From: Candidatus Levyibacteriota bacterium
GTDB lineage: Bacteria > Patescibacteriota > Microgenomatia > Levybacterales > UBA12049
Assembly: GCA_016182225.1 (NCBI GenBank)
Contig: JACOXV010000050.1
Coordinates: 1-27,363 of the forward strand
DNA: 27,363 bases
Reading direction: 5' to 3'
Made by a program: the position numbers and the translations under genes. The notes beneath the pieces are model-generated. The model was not told where the DNA came from and did not search any database. It worked only from the letters and a program-made list of their open reading frames with translations. Of the stretch, positions 22,352-27,363 are shown piece by piece (within the stretch, counting starts at the first letter, position 1; each line of letters starts with the position of its first letter).

Positions 22352-22420
22352 TTATCGCGAGAACTTACCTCCCGTTAAGGAGTTAAGGATGACGATAATA
22401 AGGTTTTTAACGCGATTCAT
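22352..22420 (-). CDS. Leader peptide with LIIVIL control codons
   Basis: A 22-codon ORF starting MNRVKN, then Leu-Ile-Ile-Val-Ile-Leu at codons 7-12, ending GKFSR. The ATG is 8 bases after the -10 box and there is no Shine-Dalgarno sequence. The control codons occupy the same positions as FWFYF in the aromatic leader. Unlike that leader, the stop lies beyond segment 2, inside the inner antiterminator stem. Confidence 0.7.
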   Translation of the reverse strand: MNRVKNLIIVILNSLTGGKFSR

Positions 22421-22428
22421 AAAAATAA

Positions 22429-22457
22429 ATGATAACAACTGACAAAAACTATGTCAA
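22429..22457 (-). promoter_or_regulatory. Promoter of the LIIVIL leader operon
   Basis: On the minus strand TTGACA (22457-22452), 17 bases, TATCAT (22434-22429), the same -10 box as the aromatic leader. Confidence 0.8.
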
Positions 22458-22469
22458 GAGGTAATTGCT

Positions 22470-23108
22470 TTATCCTGTCTGAGTGGAGACTGATCTTTCG
22501 TTGGAAAGACCAAAGGAAGTGCCATGTTTTTTGAACATGTTCCAATATTTCCTTTTGGATTTTTTGCTGTAAAATGCTTCAAGCCACGCTCCGCCGTATT
22601 CTACTTTCTGCCTTGTGTCGCGTATTGTAGAAAGAAGCCATTCTAGGAAATTTAGATGGTATTTTCCTGGTTTTTCTACGACTTCTTCTACCGCAACTTC
22701 TGCAAATTCGACTTGAAGTTCTTGGGAGCTTTCAATAAGTCTTCGAATCTCGATCATTACTTCCTCGATTTTTACACGAATTTCCTGAGCATTTTCAGTA
22801 AGCACTCTTTTTTCTCGCCCAAGAATCTCTCTTCTGTAATTAATTGCGGGTTCTAGATCAGCGTGTTTTGGAGCTTCATTTTTTTGATTAAGTATTAAAT
22901 CCTGTCCTTCTGAAAGGTCCCCACCCCTTCTGTTTGGTTTTTCTGATCCAAGCATCTGGTTCCAGAGATCTTTTACCATTTCGCGTCCAAGATCTTCTTT
23001 CACCGACGAGGCAACTCCCGAACCTATGCTCCGAAGAGATTCGATAGGGTTATCATTAACATATTGTTTTGATTGCTTTTTGCCACCTTTTGGCTTTAAA
23101 AACTGCAT
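22470..23108 (-). CDS. DUF5660-like protein of unknown function
   Basis: 212 residues: a Lys/Gly/Gln-rich disordered start, then an acidic helical stretch with long charged helices (about 90-150, likely coiled coil), and a conserved-looking end with YHLNFLEWLLSTIRDTRQKV and KYWNMFKKHGTSFGLSNERSV. I recall this C-terminal pattern from the DUF5660 family in Patescibacteria, but could not check it. No function is known. It lies 19 bases after tig. An AAAGAG/CTCTTT stem spans the tig stop and this start, which could couple the two. Confidence 0.65.
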   Translation of the reverse strand: MQFLKPKGGKKQSKQYVNDNPIESLRSIGSGVASSVKEDLGREMVKDLWNQMLGSEKPNRRGGDLSEGQDLILNQKNEAPKHADLEPAINYRREILGREKRVLTENAQEIRVKIEEVMIEIRRLIESSQELQVEFAEVAVEEVVEKPGKYHLNFLEWLLSTIRDTRQKVEYGGAWLEAFYSKKSKRKYWNMFKKHGTSFGLSNERSVSTQTG

Positions 23109-23127
23109 AAAGAGTGCCCCTAATTTA

Positions 23128-23988
23128 TCACAGGCTCTTTAGGAAATCAAGCGTCTTTTGTTGCCTGATGATTGAGGCCAGTAAATAGCGGTTGGCTTCA
23201 AGGCCCTTTTTTTCCTCAGGAGTTTTGGCTTTTGCGATTGTTGAAGAGATTTCAGCGTCATCAACTGTTATTTTTTCTGATTCTGCAACCTTCTGAAGAA
23301 TAAGCTCAAGTTTAAGATCGTTTTCTGCTCTTTTTTGATATTCAAGCCTCAAACCTTCAGCAGTCTTTCCTGTAGAAGAGAGATATTGATCAAGACTAAG
23401 TCCTAATTTTTTTATTTCATCCAGGCTTTGAGCGAGCAGTCTATCTGTTTCTCTGTCTAAAAGCGGGGCCGGAATTTTAAGGGTAACTGTGTCTAGAAGA
23501 ACTTTTACTATATCGTCAAATTTTACCTGTTCTGGCTCCCCGCCTTGACTCGCGTTCGGCGAGGCAGGTTTTCCCGGAACAATTATTTTGGATTTTGCCG
23601 TTACTTGTTTTATCGCTTCTTTGTATGTTCCCAGGTTTACTTCTGGAGCTTCAGCTGTACTTGCTTCAAATTCCCAATCTTCTCCTTCCTTAAGATCACC
23701 CTTTACATGAATTCGAGGATCCATCATGGGTCTTATTTTATGTTCTTGAACCGCCTGAATATAAAATTTAGGGAGTAAATGTCTTAATACCTCTTCTCGG
23801 ATATTTGCTTTACTTACGTTTGTCTCAACAATTTTTTTCGGAGCCTTTCCTTTTCTAAATCCTGGTATTTTTGCGTTTTTTGCAAATTCCTCTATAACTT
23901 CATCTTCTGTTTTTTTAACTTCAGATTTTGGGACAGTAATGTGTAACGTAATTGTTCCGTCCTCAAGACGGGTTATTGTAGATATCAT
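23128..23988 (-). CDS. tig: Trigger factor without PPIase domain
   Basis: 286 residues against about 430 in E. coli. The ribosome-binding N-terminal domain is complete with the docking loop signature PGFRKGKAPKKIV (about residues 43-55). After the EAPEVNLGTYKEAI strand the FKBP-type PPIase domain is absent and the chain runs into the helical C-terminal arms (PAPLLDRETDRLLAQSLDEI, ENDLKLELILQKVAE). It should still hold nascent chains but not isomerise proline. A GC-rich palindromic stretch is inserted in frame at about residues 139-150. It overlaps the preceding small gene by 4 bases. Confidence 0.9.
   Translation of the reverse strand: MISTITRLEDGTITLHITVPKSEVKKTEDEVIEEFAKNAKIPGFRKGKAPKKIVETNVSKANIREEVLRHLLPKFYIQAVQEHKIRPMMDPRIHVKGDLKEGEDWEFEASTAEAPEVNLGTYKEAIKQVTAKSKIIVPGKPASPNASQGGEPEQVKFDDIVKVLLDTVTLKIPAPLLDRETDRLLAQSLDEIKKLGLSLDQYLSSTGKTAEGLRLEYQKRAENDLKLELILQKVAESEKITVDDAEISSTIAKAKTPEEKKGLEANRYLLASIIRQQKTLDFLKSL
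23540..23570. repeat. GC-rich palindromic insertion within tig
   Basis: A GC-rich stretch with CTCGC-GTTCG-GCGAG as core stem and CCT/AGG outside an internal loop. It encodes Pro/Ala/Ser/Gln/Gly residues in a linker. Its base composition differs from the rest of the gene, as expected of a small mobile palindrome tolerated in frame. Confidence 0.5.
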
Positions 23989-24185
23989 ACTTCAGGATCT
24001 GCTTCTTTTAATCTTGGGAACCATTCTTCAGTTGCCCTTCTTTTTGCCTCCATTGCTCTAAATACAGCTCCAGAATCACCCACTTCAGCAGCTGTTTCAA
24101 TTTCGGCATTTGCAACGTCTAATATGTCTGCATAAGGAGTGAAGTCGGAAGGTTTTTCCAGGTTAGGTTTTTGTTCGTTACCCAT
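23985..24185 (-). CDS. Small acidic protein of unknown function upstream of tig
   Basis: 66 residues, acidic, with a long predicted helix (ILDVANAEIETAAEVGDSGAVFRAMEAKRRATEEW). It starts 31 bases after tRNA-Leu and overlaps tig by 4 bases. No family recognised. The tight packing between tRNA-Leu and tig supports a real gene in that transcript. Confidence 0.65.
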   Translation of the reverse strand: MGNEQKPNLEKPSDFTPYADILDVANAEIETAAEVGDSGAVFRAMEAKRRATEEWFPRLKEADPEV

Positions 24186-24216
24186 AATTAAGTAAGGATG
24201 CCTTCCATGCCTTGAG

Positions 24217-24298
24217 TAGGCCGGAGAGGACTTGAACCTCCAAGGGTTTCCCCATATGGTCCTAAACCATACGCGTCTGCCAGTTTCGCCACCGGCCC
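24217..24298 (-). tRNA. tRNA-Leu (TAG)
   Basis: Class II tRNA with long variable arm. Acceptor GGGCCGG with CCGGCCT (first pair G.T), anticodon stem TATGG/CCATA around loop TTTAGGA (anticodon TAG), T-arm GGAGG-TTCAAGT-CCTCT, discriminator A, no encoded CCA. It lies at the head of the tig transcript, so it is probably released by processing. Confidence 0.93.
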
Positions 24299-24319
24299 AT
24301 AAACTACTGAGCGCTGTTA

Positions 24320-24348
24320 AGTATAACAGAATGGGACGTTAGCCTCAA
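24320..24348 (-). promoter_or_regulatory. Promoter of tRNA-Leu and the tig operon
   Basis: On the minus strand TTGAGG (24348-24343), 17 bases, TATACT (24325-24320), 21 bases before the tRNA 5' end. Confidence 0.65.
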
Positions 24349-24351
24349 GGC

Positions 24352-24915
24352 TTAGATAGTTATGCTCAGGCTAGCTGTAGCATTGCTTACTTCGAATTTT
24401 CTCACGCCTTCCATAAATGAGGCTACCCTAACTGCCCATGTAGGAGAAGCAGCATAGGTAGGACCGATTACAAATACATCGGTTTCAGAAAGATCTTTTA
24501 AATATCTTTCTCTAAGACCTTTTGAAATTGTCTCAATACCCTCAGACCATGAGGAGAATCTTATAACATTATCTCCATACACTCCCCAACCCCAAGCGTT
24601 GTAAGAGTTAAAAGGAATATGATGTCCAAATCCAGACTCAAGTCCGGCAATAGAGGCTACAAGTCTCCAGTCAAGATCATATTTATCCGCAGAGCGAATA
24701 AAATCTCCGGAGAATTCCGCAAGAGGAGAATCATACTGTTTAAGGTAATCTCTAAGGATTTTTTCCCTAGTATCTCCTGTTTCAAGCGCTCTCACAGGTT
24801 CAAGTTTTGCAGAAGAACCTGAAGCCTTTGAAAAGGCGTATATGTCTGTTGTAATGCTTAGAAAAAGCAAAAAGACAACAAAAATAACAGCTATAAAAGT
24901 TGTTATGGATTTCAT
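24352..24915 (-). CDS. Exported lysozyme-fold protein (putative peptidoglycan hydrolase)
   Basis: 187 residues with a hydrophobic signal or anchor helix (about residues 5-25). A lysozyme-like domain follows: YDLDWRLVASIAGLESGFG with a candidate catalytic Glu in LES, then NAWGWGVYGDNVIRFSSWSEGI and a helical end with AASPTWAVRVASFMEG. This resembles glucosaminidase or lytic transglycosylase-type domains that cut glycan strands. The exact bond is not clear. It is a paralogue of the gene at 25036-25614. There is no Shine-Dalgarno sequence, and a terminator-like hairpin ends 6 bases before the ATG. Confidence 0.75.
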   Translation of the reverse strand: MKSITTFIAVIFVVFLLFLSITTDIYAFSKASGSSAKLEPVRALETGDTREKILRDYLKQYDSPLAEFSGDFIRSADKYDLDWRLVASIAGLESGFGHHIPFNSYNAWGWGVYGDNVIRFSSWSEGIETISKGLRERYLKDLSETDVFVIGPTYAASPTWAVRVASFMEGVRKFEVSNATASLSITI

Positions 24916-24959
24916 AAAAAAATCCTAACGTATGCATTTGGAAGGGCATACCTTAGGAT
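24916..24959 (-). terminator. Terminator-like hairpin in the leader of the hydrolase gene
   Basis: On the minus strand ATCCTAA-G-GTATGC, a 10-base loop, GCATAC-G-TTAGGAT: 13 pairs around one G.G mismatch, followed directly by a T-run and the ATG at 24915. It lies downstream of a consensus promoter and starts within a few bases of the expected transcription start. It is therefore in the gene's own leader and may act as an attenuator. It could also stop read-through from the upstream paralogue. Confidence 0.75.
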
Positions 24960-24968
24960 CTGAGGTGT

Positions 24969-24998
24969 ATTATATCACCCGACTATAGGACTTGTCAA
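24969..24998 (-). promoter_or_regulatory. Promoter of the hydrolase gene
   Basis: On the minus strand perfect boxes TTGACA (24998-24993) and TATAAT (24974-24969), 18 bases apart. Confidence 0.8.
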
Positions 24999-25035
24999 GT
25001 CCCCGCTATAGGCTAGTTTAGCTTGAAAAGAGGAA

Positions 25036-25614
25036 TTATTGAAGCTGGTTCATGACTAAATTAACGTTTGCAGCCCAGCTTCCGTTGCTCGCGGGCGTGT
25101 ATTTGGTCATTATCTCCTCTGGCGTGTCAAGTCCCTGTTCTTTGTATTTTGTTGCTAGGCTTTTACTTATTGTTTCGATAGCTTCTGAAAAATCTGAAAA
25201 CCTTGTTACTTTAGCTCCATAAATCCCAAATCCCCAACAGTTATAAGAATCTTTAAGTTTACTTGGTAAATTGTTGCAAAGAGTTGATTCTTGCATTGCT
25301 ATGGCAGGGACTAGTCGGAAATCAATCTCATATTTGTCCGCAGCGTTAACTATGTCTTCGGAAAAAGGCTCAAGTGGAGAGCTGTATTTTGAAAAAAACT
25401 GCCTGAGCATTTCCTTTCTTGAATCTTCCTGAATAATTTTATCCTCTATTACGAAGTCTTTTTCTGGAAGTGCGGTATATGCTTTATAGTTGGACGCTGA
25501 TAAAACATTTGATGGATTTTCTAAATATGAAAGATATGAATAGAAGACAGCACTTGCCAGAAGCAAAAAGGGCGTAGCCAAGAAGAAGGAAATAAATAAA
25601 AAGACCCTTTTCAT
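25036..25614 (-). CDS. Exported lysozyme-fold protein, paralogue of the gene at 24352
   Basis: 192 residues with an N-terminal hydrophobic anchor (about 3-28) and the same domain: YEIDFRLVPAIAMQESTLCNN with candidate catalytic Glu in QES, then SYNCWGFGIYGAKVTRFSDFSEAIETISKSL, ending SWAANVNLVMNQL. Two cysteines (CNN and NCWG) not found in the paralogue could form a disulphide outside the cell. Likely acts on peptidoglycan. A TTGACA lies at 25655-25650 upstream, but no convincing -10 box was found. Confidence 0.75.
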   Translation of the reverse strand: MKRVFLFISFFLATPFLLLASAVFYSYLSYLENPSNVLSASNYKAYTALPEKDFVIEDKIIQEDSRKEMLRQFFSKYSSPLEPFSEDIVNAADKYEIDFRLVPAIAMQESTLCNNLPSKLKDSYNCWGFGIYGAKVTRFSDFSEAIETISKSLATKYKEQGLDTPEEIMTKYTPASNGSWAANVNLVMNQLQ

Positions 25615-25619
25615 GGTTC

Positions 25620-26222
25620 TTGACTATTCTGTCATTTTTAATATTTTCTTGTCAAGTTAGCTGCTCTAGTTGTTTGATTTTTGATATAAAAGATGCTATT
25701 TGGACGAAAAGAAAAAGGATTCCTTTAGTTGTGAAACCAGCTGATTGCCCTGCAGCAATTTTGTATGGAAAAACAGAAGAGGACGAAGATATAATAGGAA
25801 TGGTTCATGCGTCTTGGCACACCGCTGATATAGGACTTCCCTACGAGTTAATAGTTCATTTATTAAAGCAAGGAGTAAAAGCGGATTCAATAAGAGCGGC
25901 AGTATCGCCTGGAATATTTATGCCATATTTCTCGACAGATTACGACAATATCAAGTATCCCAAGAATTGGTATGGAAATGCTAGGCTTACTGTGATGCCG
26001 GACAGATCAAAAAGGTTGAATTTGGACATAGCAGGAGCTATGGTGTCTCAATTGATTCAAGCAGGAGTTAATCCCCTTAACATCGAAATACATAGGTTAA
26101 ATTCTTACACAGAGGCGATAAAAGGCAATGCTTTCTCAAATCAGCTGGAAAATGATCAAGCTTCACAGGGAATAGAAAACGTGAGAAGAGGTAGACATTT
26201 GGTTGCTGCTATGCTTGTTTGA
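25620..26222 (+). CDS. pgeF: PgeF-like peptidoglycan editing factor, N-terminally truncated
   Basis: 200 residues as an ORF from a TTG, against about 240-260 for the YfiH/PgeF (laccase-domain) family. Recognisable parts are DAIWTKRKRIPLVVKPADCPAAIL with the zinc-ligand Cys in ADC, and IGMVHASWHTADIG with the ligand His in HASW. The first ligand should be in a QVHG motif. Here the equivalent place reads QVSC, so that His is missing, and the N-terminal 50-60 residues of the family are absent. No credible start codon or ribosome-binding site exists, and the 5' end abuts the divergent hydrolase gene. PgeF enzymes clear wrongly incorporated residues from peptidoglycan precursors. Probably a remnant or a mis-assembled end. 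Confidence 0.7.
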   Translation: MTILSFLIFSCQVSCSSCLIFDIKDAIWTKRKRIPLVVKPADCPAAILYGKTEEDEDIIGMVHASWHTADIGLPYELIVHLLKQGVKADSIRAAVSPGIFMPYFSTDYDNIKYPKNWYGNARLTVMPDRSKRLNLDIAGAMVSQLIQAGVNPLNIEIHRLNSYTEAIKGNAFSNQLENDQASQGIENVRRGRHLVAAMLV

Positions 26223-26229
26223 AAATTGG

Positions 26230-26316
26230 AGCGGGTGAGGAGGTCTTAGCCAGACCCGCTTCGCCCGCGAAGCGAGGCGAGCTGCCAGAGTTTATCCAAG
26301 AATTTAGCTCCTCGCC
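26230..26316. repeat. Cluster of GC-rich hairpins after pgeF
   Basis: Three stems in a row: AGCGGGT/ACCCGCT (26230-26260 region), GCTTCG-CCCG-CGAAGC, and GGCGAG/CTCGCC (26276-26316 region). GC content is far above the surroundings. The last stem is followed by a T-rich but interrupted stretch, so it may serve as a terminator. The following 168 bases (26317-26484) hold nothing recognised. Confidence 0.5.
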
Positions 26317-26484
26317 TATTTTACCAGATTTTTTGTATGAATTATAGCCAGAATTAGCCTCAAAAACTGAAAGACCAACCTAGAGTATTGATTGCTATCT
26401 ATATTTATCTTCTCTTGATTAGCATGTATTTGCAATTTTTCTTGCATAGTTATGCATATTAGAAATAAAAAGATAAATTTCCTC

Positions 26485-26513
26485 TTGACATTACTATTCC
26501 TCTTTTGTAGTAT
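26485..26513 (+). promoter_or_regulatory. Promoter of the mercury-resistance operon
   Basis: TTGACA (26485-26490), 17 bases, TAGTAT (26508-26513). The -10 box lies inside the palindromic operator. Confidence 0.75.
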
Positions 26514-26535
26514 TTGAATGTACGTTCAAATACTA
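26508..26535 (+). promoter_or_regulatory. Operator palindrome for the ArsR-type regulator
   Basis: Half-sites TAGTATTTGAATGT and ACGTTCAAATACTA match as inverted repeats at 13 of 14 positions. The TTTGAA/TTCAAA cores are typical of ArsR/SmtB/CadC operators. It spans the -10 box and ends at the first base of the regulator's ATG, so bound protein would block the polymerase. Confidence 0.8.
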
Positions 26536-26840
26536 TGTCCGGACATCAGCAAATTAAGAAAGAATTAAAAAACAAGAAAGAGCTTATCGCCTGCGCCGAG
26601 CAACTTGGAGTTGTGGGAGATGCTACCCGCTTAAAGATCTGTTACCTTCTCTGTTGTCATCCAGAACTCAATGTCAGCGACATGGCAGAAATTCTAGATA
26701 CTTCTGTTTCTGTTGTTTCCCATAGTGTGAAAAAATTATTAGAGCTTGAGCTTGTTACAAGGAGAAAAGAAGCGCAAACAGTCTATTACTCCCTGAAGAA
26801 AAATGAATTTACCAAAACATTAAAAGATTTCATTACATAA
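26535..26840 (+). CDS. ArsR/SmtB-family metal-sensing repressor
   Basis: 101 residues from the ATG at 26535; an upstream TTG at 26514 lies within the operator and is unlikely. A winged helix-turn-helix is clear: GDATRLKICYLL, then LNVSDMAEILDTSVSVVSHSVKKLLELELVTRRKEAQTVYYSL. The canonical ELCVCD metal site is replaced by ELNVSD, but four cysteines stand just before it (Cys20, Cys36, Cys40, Cys41), as would suit a thiophilic metal such as Hg(II). It is the first gene of the operon with the transporter and merA, and probably represses it through the palindrome at its own start. Confidence 0.85.
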   Translation: MSGHQQIKKELKNKKELIACAEQLGVVGDATRLKICYLLCCHPELNVSDMAEILDTSVSVVSHSVKKLLELELVTRRKEAQTVYYSLKKNEFTKTLKDFIT

Positions 26841-26841
26841 T

Positions 26842-27363
<522 letters not shown>

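Larger units (their letters stand above)
22305..22420 (-). promoter_or_regulatory. Branched-chain-type attenuator leader
   Basis: Same four-segment plan as the aromatic leader. Segment 1 (CTTAACTCC, 22387-22379) pairs with segment 2 (GGAGGTAAG, 22372-22364) with one A.G mismatch. Segment 2 (GGGAGGT, 22373-22367) can instead pair with segment 3 (ACCTCCC, 22328-22322), with an inner stem TTCTCGC (22363-22357) against GCG-A-AGAA (22340-22333). Segment 3 pairs with segment 4 (GGGAGGT, 22317-22311) as terminator. Stalling on the LIIVIL codons would free segment 2 for the antiterminator. Confidence 0.78.

Noticed and set aside
26514..26534. TTG start for the ArsR-type regulator
   Set aside because: The TTG is the base right after the -10 box, so it would not be in the transcript. 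The ATG at 26535 fits the family start.

Overview
This AT-rich window reads like a Candidate Phyla Radiation (Patescibacteria) genome, probably Microgenomates. That is an inference from several features: very compact gene order with overlapping stops and starts, stripped-down housekeeping enzymes (ThrRS without its editing domain, PheT without the EMAP-type domain, trigger factor without a PPIase domain), many small proteins of unknown function, and families I associate from memory with these bacteria (DUF5660- and DUF5665-like). TGA is used as a stop, so there is no sign of the Gracilibacteria/SR1 code.

Layout. 1-3219 (+): a type IV pilus assembly operon, pilX-like, pilM, pilN, pilO; pilM is broken. 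3209-5589 (-): rpmF, nusB, rnc, rpsP, khpA, trmD. 5634-8931 (-): tyrS, a 34-codon membrane peptide and a broken recG. 9009-11320 (+): a class A penicillin-binding protein broken by an 11-bp tandem duplication. 11317-17618 (-): an aromatic operon with a leader, a small unknown gene, aroQ, an aminotransferase, a tyrA-pheA fusion, pheS and pheT. 17649-18532 (-): a truncated GreA-like gene and an unknown gene. 18597-20915 (-): thrS-infC-rpmI-rplT. 20966-23108: a small membrane protein, a 400-bp non-coding stretch, tRNA-Val, and a two-gene unknown operon behind a second leader. 22470-24298 (-): tRNA-Leu, a small gene, tig and a DUF5660-like gene. 24352-25614 (-): two paralogous exported lysozyme-fold proteins. 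25620-26222 (+): an N-terminally truncated PgeF. 26485-27363 (+): the start of a mercury-resistance operon (ArsR-type regulator, MerC-like transporter, merA cut by the window edge).

The most interesting signal is a pair of transcription attenuators of the same design, at 17477-17582 and 22305-22420. Each has a promoter with -10 TATCAT, then 7-8 nt later a short ORF beginning MNRV. Codons 7 onward are FWFYF in one and LIIVIL in the other. After that come a 1:2 hairpin, a 2:3 antiterminator (GGGAGG with CCTCCC) and a 3:4 terminator (CCTCCC, GGGAGG, T7), and finally a perfect Shine-Dalgarno sequence and a small gene of unknown function. The aromatic one precedes Phe/Tyr biosynthesis and pheST, so the codons match the pathway. 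The branched-chain one precedes two genes of unknown function and gives a first clue to their role. A Phe-rich ORF also sits in the pheS-pheT gap.

Most other promoters place the -10 box only 6-12 nt before the ATG, with no Shine-Dalgarno sequence, which suggests leaderless mRNAs are common here. Strong Shine-Dalgarno sequences appear mainly where a long leader makes them necessary. pilM, recG, the PBP gene and pgeF are each damaged (two short deletions, one tandem duplication, one missing 5' end). This may reflect local assembly error or real decay.
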